64,000 bases of DNA from Babylonia areolata. Its lineage: Eukaryota; Mollusca; Gastropoda; Neogastropoda; Buccinidae. Within the stretch, counting starts at the first letter, position 1; each line of letters starts with the position of its first letter. Positions 12,201 to 22,731 of the stretch are shown here, piece by piece. The position numbers and the translations under genes were made by a program. The DNA lies in contig NC_134876.1 in assembly GCF_041734735.1 (NCBI RefSeq), positions 19,726,269-19,790,268 of the forward strand, in the 5' to 3' direction. The notes beneath the pieces are model-generated. The model saw nothing but the letters and a program-made list of their open reading frames with translations. It made no database searches and had not been told where the DNA came from.

Positions 12201-13177
12201 TTTAAACCATATATTTACTGAATCTTTGCTTTGCATTATGTTTGGATCAAGAGAAATGTTCTTTTTTTACACCAAGTAATGGATTGTTGTGCGTGATCTT
12301 GGATTTACATGAGCATAATTGATGGTTGTATTGTTTTCTGGAAGACATTATGTGGGCTTGGTGACCAGTATTTTATTGTTTTGTGAGTAAGTAGTTTGTG
12401 GTGTGTGTGTGTGTGTCTGTATGTGTGTGTTTTCTTTTTGTATGTGTGTGTGTGTGTGTCTGTGTTATTATGTATGTGTGTGTATGGTTGGATGGATGTG
12501 GATGTGTGCATATGAAATTGACAAGAATAATGATAAGGTTGATGTGCAATATTTGGCTGGTTTGTCTCTTTCTTGCTTCATTTTTTTTTTTTAGTATTTT
12601 TTCTTGTTTTAGGTTAAGGACTCTTTTTATTGCCTTTTTGTTTTAATTGCATTTTGGTCATGCGATATTGGAGAATCTGAGTATTGAAGAAAATTAGATC
12701 TGCTTGTTATTATTGCAAAGAAATTCTGCTTCAGTGCTGGTGTTGGGTTATATTTTGAAATGAATCTGTATGAAGTACATGTTAATATTTGACATTTTAT
12801 TAACAAAAATTCTTGTCATCAGTTTTATTGTGGGATGTTTCAAACCATTCAGTCCTAAAATAACTGTTTATGTACACAGTCAAAAGAGTCAATTTTTCTA
12901 CTTACGTTTTTTGACCTTGTGCTCATTATGACTAACAGACAGAGACACTGATGGTGTAAAATGCATGTCTAGTGTTGTTCTGACATGTGTAATGGGCATG
13001 AAGTTTGAATGTCATGCTGTTGAAGAAAGAAAACATGGACAACTCCACATTTTCACATTTCATGGTGCCACAGCATTATCTAAATCATTGCAACAGTATT
13101 GTCATGGAGATGGTTTCAGGCTTTAAAAAAAAAAAAAAAATTACTGTATTTTATTGCATAGAATTTTCTTCTTCTGT

Positions 13178-13282
13178 TTTTTTAAGCAGATTTCTATGTG
13201 TGAAATTCTGGCTGGTCTCCCCGTGGAGAGTGTGTCACCACAGTACACCACCACCCTTACTTTTTTTTTCCTGTCTGCAAGT
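13178..13282 (-). mobile_element. SINE family B, distal module only
   Basis: Contains cagatttctatgtgtgaaatt and the ctggtctcccc ... ccaccaccctt stretch of the distal module. The head and core are missing. Confidence 0.65.
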
Positions 13283-14814
13283 GATATGATTCCTGCACAC
13301 CATATTTCAAGAAATGTCACACACATGCAAATGTATCAGAAAAAAAGAAGAAAATTGGTTCAGGATTGTTTTGGAGTTTTGTTTTGGGGAGAAACTAGAA
13401 AATAAATATACTGATAGTCATTTGAACACTCATAAATGCAAAAATGTCACCAAATGTGTGTAAGATTGTATGAAAAAATCAATAAATTGTCACTATAATT
13501 TGATTTTTTAAAAGTTTATTACTGTTTGTTTTTTGTTGGTGGTGTTTTGGGTGTAGTTTTTTGTTTTGTTTTGTTTTTGTTTTGTTTTTTGGCTTTTGTT
13601 TTTTTACATTGTTTTACCATTGTAGTCTCTGCCATGGGATGGTAGTCACTGTTGTAGAGGTTCCAATATCCTCATTCCAATTTATGAAACTGGCTTCTTT
13701 CTCCTACAGACTGGGTGTTTTGTACAGTTATCAGAAAGAAAAGATTGGGGGGGGGGGGGGGGGCATAAAGATCCATGTCTTCCATAATGTATTTTAGGCA
13801 ATGATCTGTAACACAGGCAAATGTTGATCCCAATCTCTCTGTATAAGGTACTGTTTGGCACAGTCAAATGTTAATTCCATCCTCTCGTTATAAGGTGCTG
13901 TTTGCCTGACACAAGCAAATCCCACTCTCTCTGTATAAGATGCGATTGACGTGAAGATTGACCACATTTTTAATAAGGCTTTTTTTTTTCTTTTTTTTTT
14001 TGCTGTTGTTGTTGTGTGGTAAACAGAATTCCTGTCTTTCTCACAACAAACTTGAAATCCATCTGTGAAACCTAAATTCCTCAAAATGCCAGCAAAACCC
14101 AGATACCGATTTTTAACAATGTTTTTGACATTTGTCTGACTTCTGATTATGTCTTACCAAGTATTTATTAGGTGTATACATGGATAGGAACACAAAGTCT
14201 ATATGTTCTGTATTTTCCATTGGTTGGTTTTCCACTGGTTCAACTAGAATGGGGCTTTTCTGCAATCTGTTATATGTGGTGTTGTCATTTGGTAATACTG
14301 ACCACATCCCCCCCGGCCCCCTTCCCTCTCCCTCATAATAATTGGCAGTTAACACAACTTTTGTTTCTCAGCCCCACTCTATTGTTTTCCAGTCTTCACA
14401 GCTGACCCTGAGATGTTTAATGTGTGACACGCAATGTCAAATTGTATGTCATTTATATTAATGCATTCATTTTAACAATTTTTTATGTGAAAAAAACTTG
14501 CACTTTGATACATGAATAGTTAATTCAAAGAAAACACTGCATTTAACAAATAATTGATAAATGTTGAAGACTGCATCATGTGACAATGGACTATCATTAA
14601 AACAGCAAGATGTTAAATGAGACAGAGTTGTAATGTGTTAATGTGTGTGTTTGTGTATCTCTGTCTCAGTCTGATCTGCCTTCCTCTTGTCTCTGTGACC
14701 TCTCTCTCTCTCTCTCTCTCTCTGTACTGCATGGTGATCTGTCTCCCCTCTCCCACTTCCACCATACCCCCCACCCAATCCAACCCCACCCTCTCTCTCT
14801 CTCTCTTTCTCAGT

Positions 14815-15335
14815 TGAAGATTTGATGCATGCTGTCTGGTGTTTGGCATCCATACGTGTACCTTCAAATCAACAGCCCATAAATTGTGACTGACTCTATG
14901 AACCTCATACAAAAAGATAAAAGTTGAATGGGGAGCCCAGAATGACATGAGCAATATACAACAGCCATTTGCAAAAGCTGACATGGATGAACTGCCCTGC
15001 ACATGCAGGTGTTGTGACTGAACTGACAGACTTGCTAGTTGTGCAACAACACGCTGCCTCCATCCTGGAAGATCTGAAGTCAACTATACAGGAGTACCTA
15101 TAAAACCAGGCACAAGTCCAAAACACCATCAATGGCCTAAAGTAAAGAATGCTAAAAAGAGGGAACACCTGTAATCAAGTCTGACCTAAGAAGGAAAGAG
15201 CATTTACTGATCAGACTGACAAACATTGGCATGATCTCCAAACCAACATAGCACAGATTTCTTCAAAACAGAGCAGTCTCTCTGGGCCTTCTGAAGTGCA
15301 TCCATGCACTCTTGGAAGATATTGTTGGGATTAGT
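14815..15335 (+). mobile_element. LINE remnant with RNase H-like domain, copy 1
   Basis: Conceptual translation in shifting frames gives pieces resembling a retroelement RNase H domain, including a CPAHAGVV segment in the position of the usual PGHAGV motif. It aligns with the remnant at 15560-16010. Strongly decayed. Assignment to a LINE rather than another retroelement is inference. Confidence 0.5.
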
Positions 15336-15559
15336 CAGAGGGCAGAACTAATGTGCAGAAGCAAATTACTCATCAACACAGGGGGAAGGAGGGGGGGGGG
15401 AGGAAAGAAAGGGATATTATCACACATATAGGTGGTTCAGTCCGTCATCAAAGATCAGCAGATAAGTCCGCATTTCAGGACACACACACACACACACACA
15501 CACAAGAGAGAGAGAGAATACCCCATATAACTTGGAAGTCAGACCCTCCAGCCTGACAA

Positions 15560-16012
15560 TGGAAGTTGAAGCAGTGACACATGATATGCTGTCCAGTGGC
15601 TGGCATCCATACGTGTGCTTGCAAATGAACATACCATAATACTGACTGACTCAATGAACCTCCTACAAAATGTGGAATGAGGAACCCAGAGTGGCGTGAG
15701 GCAACGCGCAACATCAAGATCAAAAGCTTACATGATGTACTGTCCTGGACGTGCAGGTTGATGGGAAATGAGCAAGATGATAAAACAATAAGAAGCAACA
15801 GGTAGCCTTAAAGGCCATCACACCATCAATAGCCTCTAAGAAAGAATAATGAGGGAGCAGCAACTAGTCCAACATGAAAGGAAAGACAAGAGCCATGACT
15901 AATCAAATTACTGTAATCTTCAAACTAACAATGCGCAGACAGATTTATTTCCAAAATGGAGCAGAGCATTTTTCAGTGGGCCTTCCCAATTCAGTAGACT
16001 GTGCTTACCACT
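15560..16012 (+). mobile_element. LINE remnant with RNase H-like domain, copy 2
   Basis: Translation starting near 15599 reads WLASIRVLANEHTIILTDSM, resembling the first strand and helix of an RNase H domain. A GxxMGNEQDDK-like segment follows near 15755-15780. It is homologous to copy 1 and in the same orientation; the two are separated by a short microsatellite region. Confidence 0.55.
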
Positions 16013-16015
16013 TAG

Positions 16016-16144
16016 AAGGCCTGACTAAGCGCATTGGGTTACGCTGCTGGTCAGGCATCTGCTTGGCAGATGTGGTGTAGCGTATATAGATTTTGTCTGA
16101 ACACAGTGAGGGCTCCTTGAGCTACTGAAACTGAAACTGAAACT
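16016..16144 (+). mobile_element. SINE family A, 3' module only
   Basis: aaggcctgactaagcgcatt ... cagatgtggtgtagcgtata ... gctcctt, then a (ACTGAA)n tail. It lacks the head and core present at 51286-51693, so it is a 5'-truncated copy. Confidence 0.88.
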
Positions 16145-16149
16145 ACCAC

Positions 16150-16712
16150 TTAAGAGTCTCCTGCTAATGTCAGTGGCTCTCTCTGCCCTCGCCATCCACC
16201 ACTGAGCAGCAATTTGATCATAATCAAAAGATGTGTAGGTATATATACATAGAATGAAAGTTAAGACAGGATAGTGACTAATACTGAAAATAATCAGATA
16301 CAGACCTAACATTTCTGTGAAGAAAATCTCGTCATCTTATTCATGATAGTAGACAGGAGAACAGTACTGGCTTTGGAGAGCTTTAATGATAAAGGAGTTT
16401 GTGACGACTTGAAGTGGCATTGAGTAGTATTTAGTTGCGTCAGTTGTTCATAAATTTTACGTCTTTTCACTAAAACTAGTAAAAGTGATATCAGACTGGA
16501 GGGTGAAGCAGGGACAGGGGGGGCAGGGGTGTTGGTGGGGGGGCCAAGTGGCAAGGGGTAGGGGGTGGGGGGGGGGGGCGGATTATGTGGTTGTGCGTAT
16601 GACTCAGGTGACGGTATGCGTGTCACAGAATGTGTGTGTGTGTGAGTGTGCGTGCACATGTGCTGTGTGCCGCCGGGTTCTTGCATGTGTGCCGTGTCAT
16701 GTGTGTCAGTGT

Positions 16713-16762
<50 letters not shown>

Positions 16763-16915
16763 AGAGAGAGAGAGAGAGAGACGAGACGAGACGAATTTTT
16801 TATTTCACGAGGGTAGTGGAGTAAGCACAGCTGCAGTTTTTTTACATCCAGCCCTCAAGGTAGATGAATAATAGATAGATAAAAATCATATCATGATAAA
16901 AATCATATTTCTCCA

Positions 16916-16967
<52 letters not shown>

Positions 16968-17043
16968 TGTATGTGTGTGTGTGTGTGTGCGTTTTTAGAT
17001 AGATAAAAAATCATATCATGATAAAAATCATATTTCTCCAACT

Positions 17044-17101
<58 letters not shown>

Positions 17102-17215
17102 TGAGTGTATGTGTGTGTGCGCGTGCATTCATGCGCGCATTCGTCAGAGTGTCAGTGTGGGTGTGTCGGTGTGTGTGTGTGCCAGTGTACCAGTGTGTTA
17201 GTGTGCCGGTGTGTG
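16150..17215. repeat. Microsatellite-dense spacer
   Basis: Contains G-rich (16497-16580), (GT)n (16715-16758), (GA)n, and two near-identical blocks at 16885-16990 and 16998-17110. Each block is a short aaatcatatcatgataaaaa stretch plus a long (GT)n. The block pair is a tandem duplication of about 115 bp. Confidence 0.9.
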
Positions 17216-17217
17216 CA

Positions 17218-18330
17218 GCCGGGTGTCACAGTGTGTGTCAACCCTTGGAATGAGTTGTGGGGCATTGGTCAGGATGAGATCCAGGGTGTTATTCTCTCTT
17301 GTTGGCTCCTGCACCATTTGTTCTAGACAATTGTTGTTGATTATGTCCAAGAAATCTTTGTGGAGTTGACTGGTTGAGCACTTGGGTTTGAGTTATGTTG
17401 TCTGCCAGTCCCAGCTCGGAAAGTTGAAGTCCCCTCCTATGAGTAGGTCAGTAGGCATTTCTGATCTGTGATGCCCTCTGGATTGATATCTCAAGTTTCC
17501 TGAGGCTGGGTTCATCTGCATCATCAGGCCTGTTACTAAGTACGCGCATACGTAAAGAGTGCATCGCCCCTTCAACTTCACTTTCACCCATTTCAGCTCA
17601 CAATCTTTGACCTCCAGTTCAGGGGCTGCGTAGCTGTCAAGGTTGTTATGGACTGCTATTAATACTCCTCCCCCTAATCTATCTCTGTCTGCTCTGTAGA
17701 CCTTGTAGAAGTCGGGAAGAATTTCAGCGTCAGCAATCTTGGAGTCTAGCCAGGTTTCTGTACCTATGATGGTATCAGGCTTTAAGCTCTCAAGTAGGTT
17801 TGGAGCCTCTGCTCTCTTCGAGCTGGCTGACTGAAAATTTATATTCAAGATCCGTAAGGGCTGATCCTTCCACTTGTTCTGCTGGCTACTGCGAGTCAGG
17901 GAGTAGAGGTGTGAACGGGATTGAAATGGAGGTCATTTGTGGTGGATGATGGGCTGTTAAGGGACCATTCTATCGCGGAGTCAGACCAGTCCACTCCATA
18001 CAGGTCGAAGACAGTTTTGCTGTTTGGTCGCATGTGCCGCAGATCCAGGAGGAATGGGACTGAGTGTCAGTCAGGGACTGGGCGTTGGATGGGGACTGTG
18101 TGTTGGGCTCGGGGTGGAGGGAATCCGCTTTTTGTCCTGAGCCATTGGTGCTTGGTCCAGGGTTTGGCTCTGGGGAGTACGAATTGGACAGCAGGATGCC
18201 TATTAGGTACAAGAGGACAAGTCTTTGCCTTGTGACACGTTGATGTCGAAAACTGCGAGCACGGCCAGTGCGAGCCAAGGTGTCCACAAAAACACTGAGC
18301 CCTGCGCCAAATGAACGGGACAATGTTTTC
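17218..18330 (-). mobile_element. LINE 5' fragment (2A-like motif, zinc-finger start, AP endonuclease)
   Basis: On the minus strand, 18323-17970 encodes an N-terminal region with LLSNSYSPEPNPGP, a 2A-like end. It is followed by WICGTCDQ, which looks like the start of a PHD-type zinc finger. 17848-17393 encodes an apurinic-endonuclease domain (IIGTETWLDS, GGGVLIAV, GGDFNFPSWDW). A frame change later it continues as DFLDIINNNCLEQMVQEPTR and LDLILTNAP to about 17226. There it stops at a GT-rich microsatellite, so the reverse transcriptase and 3' end are missing. Looks like a CR1/L2/Jockey-type element; the clade is not settled. It is broken by frame changes and truncation. Confidence 0.85.
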
Positions 18331-18775
18331 TCAGAGAAGTTTACAGAGTCGGTCCAGCTGGCCAGGGGCTAAGGGTTTGTGGGTGTCGCATAGAACAGTT
18401 TTATTGATCAGGGATGTGATTGCTGCAACAAGCAGCGTAAAGTTTAATGAAAACATTCTCGTCGTACACCACACCAGAACTGACGGAAGAAAACAAACAC
18501 AGATTTTACGTCATTGTCACTCAGTCACTGATCCCAGTCACTGAGTCATTCACCACACAGATAAGGTAAGTTTATAAAATCGGTAGATTTTTTGGTCTGA
18601 CTATGAATTAGAAATTATACATTGGTTCCTACACCACAGTTTCAGTACATAATATGACAGATTAAACAAACTGAATAGCAAAAACGAAGCTATTATTTTA
18701 GAACACTATCACGAGCTGAGATGAACCCCCCCCCCCCTTCTCCCTTCAGGCAGTTTTGCACATGCCGAGCAAAGA

Positions 18776-18885
18776 AACTGGGTTATATCTCTACTTTTAA
18801 CCGGCCAGAATTCGAACCCAAGATTGTTTGACTTAATGTCCAATGCTTAAAACATTTAGCTGCCTTCGCTCCTCCACCCGCACCA
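18776..18885 (-). mobile_element. tRNA-like SINE head fragment
   Basis: Minus strand shows an A-box-like segment and gggttcgaattct as a B box near 18805-18817. No body or tail follows. Too degenerate to place in a family. Confidence 0.4.
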
Positions 18886-18949
18886 CTGAACAACGCGGTT
18901 ATTAAAGTTGGTGTTTTCGGAATGTGTGTTCGGTTGTGATGATTTTCAG

Positions 18950-19076
18950 CAGTTTCAGTTTTCAGTTGCTCAAGGAGGCGTCACTGCGTTCGGACAAATC
19001 CATATGCGCTACACCACATCTGCCAAGTAGATGCCCGACCAGCAGCGTAACCCAACGCGCTTAGTCAGGCCTTGAG
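18950..19076 (-). mobile_element. SINE family A, 3' module only
   Basis: Minus-strand copy of the same module as 16016-16144. Its (ACTGAA)n tail reads as ttcagttttcag on the plus strand at 18950-18965. Confidence 0.87.
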
Positions 19077-19358
19077 AAAAAAACAAAAAAACAACAACAA
19101 AAAACACAAACAAAAACAAAACAAAACTTGTAGCAGACGATTCGTATTTATACACATGTAGTTTACTCGGATATATTTTGCCTGACAGGAGATAAATAAA
19201 GACTAAGTTTTGAGGGGATCAATTTATTTCGGGATAAATCAGACGAAAGAACATGCATCTGAACCCACAAGAAATAGAAGAGGCAGATAACTCTAAAAGC
19301 AATCGCCACCTGGCGGCAGTTTTCTGGTTGACAACAACGCAACACAAAAGACGTTCTC

Positions 19359-19510
19359 ATTGGCCAATTCGAATACCCGACGAGAGCATCAAGGAGATTC
19401 CATTGAGGTTGTGCTTGCGAGGTTTGTGTCCCGACATGTTTTCCCTCTTAAATAGAATCTGGTATTAACGAGTGTGTACGTATAAAAGATTCGTTTTCTT
19501 ATTCAGTTGG
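19359..19510 (+). promoter_or_regulatory. Candidate CDK1 core promoter
   Basis: A palindromic attggccaat at 19359-19368 provides CCAAT boxes on both strands. It overlaps a TTCGAA at 19368-19373 that fits the cell-cycle CHR consensus TTYGAA. A TATA box tataaaag is at 19481-19488, with an initiator-like ttcagtt about 21 nt beyond. Mammalian CDK1 promoters use NF-Y/CCAAT and CHR elements. That this is the CDK1 start is inference from position. Confidence 0.4.
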
Positions 19511-19660
19511 GAGTTTTCAGAACAAACATTTGAAGTCTGATATGTTACAGGACAGGATATTCACAAAAATTCTATTTGAGATAACTGTCCAAAATGACTT
19601 TCTACTGAACGATAGAATTCAAATCGAGTGAAATCCCAAATGTGAGGGACGCATGTACGA
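19505..19660 (+). other. Possible non-coding first exon of CDK1
   Basis: From the initiator-like site to a good donor acga|gtaaga at 19661. The first coding exon starts at an acceptor (22677-22679) only 15 nt before the ATG, so an upstream non-coding exon must exist. This is the best candidate seen. Confidence 0.35.
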
Positions 19661-19999
19661 GTAAGATTAGTAAAGTTGAAACACAACAGCCATCAGTTTC
19701 TTTGCTGTACTTTTATAAACTGACTGCATAAGTTCTCATGGATTTTTTTTCTCACAAATTTACGTTGGTACATTTGTGTACATTGTGAAAGTCAGTCGCG
19801 TGAATGGTACTGTGGAGTGCAGGCGAACGGTCGGACCGGTCTTTATATTTTATATACCTTTTTGTTTTTTGTTGTATTTTTATCGTCATTTTCAGATTAA
19901 AAGTCACATATATAACCGTATGGTTTTCACATCCATTCATCCGTGTTCTTTGTTCGATCGGTCAGTTTAGAACTATGTGACGTTATCGGTCATGCAGCG

Positions 20000-22676
20000 T
20001 CATTACACACGTCTACTGCCAAGTCTGCGGTCATGAAACTCGCATGGTTCCATGATTTTGACAAGGAAAACAGCGCCTATCTATTTAGAAAAGAAAATTA
20101 TTCACACTTTGGTCTGCTGTAATATTAATACTGTAATACAACTAATAGTGATATTTGCAAGCAGCTTTGTGTTCATTTGAAATTTTATTCACAAAACTTG
20201 TAAGTTTCTTGTTTCATTAACCTTTTCTTATCTTGTAAACTGAGGACTTCCACAAAGATTTTATTTTTCAGATTATTTCCAGCTCTGCACATCTATAGTA
20301 GTATTAAAGAACCTTGAAATTGAATGCTTGTAAAGTTGTATATTTTTTTTCACTTCAGTGTTTTGGAAATTCAAAATACTTCAAGTAGTAACTTCTCACT
20401 TTTAATTCAATTTCAAGATATTCCTCTGTCAGTGGCTCCTCCAGAGTTAAGTTGTGAAAGTGTTTTTCACTTTGTGTCATTTAGGCCTTTACATTGAGAT
20501 TGACTGTGAAAGTACAATACAATAATGAAGAGATAAATATAGATCAGTACTGACATTCTTTTAGAAAATAAATATATGTGTTACACTGTTAACATCATAA
20601 TTATATCTTGAAATCTAGGTTAAAGAATGGTATAGTCATATATTAATAATACTTTGGTCCAATGCTTCAACCAGCTTTCAAATTTTATTTCATCAATGTG
20701 ATCAAATGCATAACTAACTTATTAACTATCTTCTGTGATCTCATTTCTATTCAAAGAATTATAAAATACTGTTGTTGGGCACAGTCTGCTGAATTATACC
20801 TCATTAATGATAACTGTATGATCATCAACAACCTACAGGTTGTAAAGATTTAACTATTGTTAGGCTAGTTCTGTTCCATTTGCATCCTGTTAAGATCCTC
20901 TGATGCCCACTCAAAAAAGTAAACCATTTGTTGATTGAACCACTTTGGCATAAGGAAGAAAACTGAAAAACAGTATTGACAATCTATGACATAGCTTCAA
21001 ATCCAGCTTCTAGGTAAACGTTCAACTTCGAGAAGGAATTACTTAGCCAACTCTCCATGCGAGGGGCACCCCCCTCCAAAAAAAAAAAATCTTTTGTCAG
21101 TTTAGTTAAGTAGGAAAGGCATATTTGTTTAAATTTCAATAAATTGATGAGACAGGTTACTGCAAATTGTTTCAGGATGCTACCAGTGAAGTGCCACCAT
21201 CGGAACAAGTCAATTGGATAGTCTGATAAGTGATACGAGGAAAAAATATAAGCATGTTTAAGGATTCTGCTCTTTGAACTTTCTCTCTCTCTTTTTTTTC
21301 TTTAAAAAATATATCTATATATATATATTTTTTTTTTTTATCACAACAGATTTTTCTGTGTGAAATTTGCTACACTACAGCGCCACCCATTTTTTTGTAT
21401 TTTTTCCTGCATGCAGTTTTATTTGTTTTTCCTATTGAACTGGATTTTTCTACAGAATTTTGCCAGGAACAACCCTTTTGTTGCCATGGGTTTTTTTACG
21501 TGCGCAAAGTGCATGCTGCACACGGGACCTCGGTTTATCGTCTCATCCGAATGACTAGCGTCCAGACCACCACTCAAGGCCTAGTGGAGAAGGAGAAAAT
21601 GGCGGCTGAGCCGTGATTCAAACCAGCACGCTCAGATTCTTTTGCTTCCAAGGCAAACGCGTTACCTCTAGGCCATCACTCCACTTGTTGAGTGAAGAGA
21701 ATTTATATGAGCAAAGTCTGTACTTCTAAGGACTAAGGGAAGGTATATCACTACATGTTAACTTCTGTACATGCTTACACATGTGAATGCATTCATTCAT
21801 GCACATCTTTATCTTGATTTTTTTAATTGATGTTAGCAATGGATTGTTCATATGATTGTATTCTTTGAAAGTTTATAGAGAATCGGCTACTTTTTCTCAG
21901 AAATTGAAAGCATTAAATTTTGACATTTTAGGCTGTAATTTTAAGTATAAACAGGACAGTAAAACTTGAAATATAACAAAGAAAAAAGAGAAGAAAAAAA
22001 CCCGTTAACATACAGCTTGAAAACATGGCAAATTCAAAGTAATTAAATTTTATATATGTATATATATATGTATAAAAGAAAAGAAATTACTGTTAATTCT
22101 TTATACAGTAAAATAGGCATTCGACTACCCACTTACACAAGCTTTTGTGCTTGCAAACAAACGTGCACAGAATACACTGGTGAAATTGAAATATGATGTA
22201 TTATACTATTAAGCCTAAAGATAACGAATCGGTATGGCATTCAGTTGTAAAACAGGTATTTCAAAGATAAAACAAACCTGGCATAAAGAGATTGAAGTAA
22301 AATTAACATCTAAGCATTGGGGCATAGACCTAGAACTTAAAAGTATCAGACCTAGAATTTAAAAGTATCAGCATGCACCCCAGCGAATGCCCCTTACAAA
22401 GTGCTACTGTTGGTTCAATTTTGCAATTGTTTAAAAATGGCATCACATCTTTTGTGCTGTCATTGAAAAAAATCACTCTTTTTTAAAACTGAACAAATTT
22501 TGCCACATTTTGATTTCAGCTACTTGTCTGCGATACTTTCGTTTTCTTCTTCTTCTGTTTTTATGATGAACATGATTTCTCTTTGTGTCCAAAGCCATCC
22601 CCTGATTTTATCTACAAGTTTACAGTAGCTTTGTTTTAATAATTTTGTGATAATTACGCATGATTTCACTTTGTTT
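20000..22676. other. CDK1 intron 1, mostly unremarkable
   Basis: AT-rich sequence with no coding exon recognised. It holds the SINE B copy at 21328-21685. Confidence 0.6.
21328..21685 (-). mobile_element. SINE family B, full length
   Basis: Same head, core and distal module as 5148-5535. It includes atcacaacagattttt near 21339 and a damaged B box (attcaaacca) near 21615. Lies in CDK1 intron 1. Confidence 0.88.
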
Positions 22677-22679
22677 CAG

Positions 22680-22731
22680 ATCCAGTCAGTGACAATGGAC
22701 GAATATGCAAAGATCGAGAAAATTGGGGAAG
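22680..22731 (+). CDS. CDK1: CDK1 coding exon 1
   Basis: Acceptor at 22677-22679, 15 nt of 5' UTR, ATG at 22695-22697 in a gacaatgg context, donor gtgagg at 22732. It ends one base into Gly13. Confidence 0.94.

Larger units (their letters stand above)
8686..14800. other. SNX16 downstream region, no coding exon recognised
   Basis: Probable 3' UTR followed by AT-rich non-coding sequence with microsatellites. Candidate AATAAA signals occur near 8802, 10121, 11530 and 13401, but none can be chosen from sequence alone. Degenerate SINE family B pieces lie at 9020-9246 and 13180-13282. No reading frame shows protein-like composition. Confidence 0.6.
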
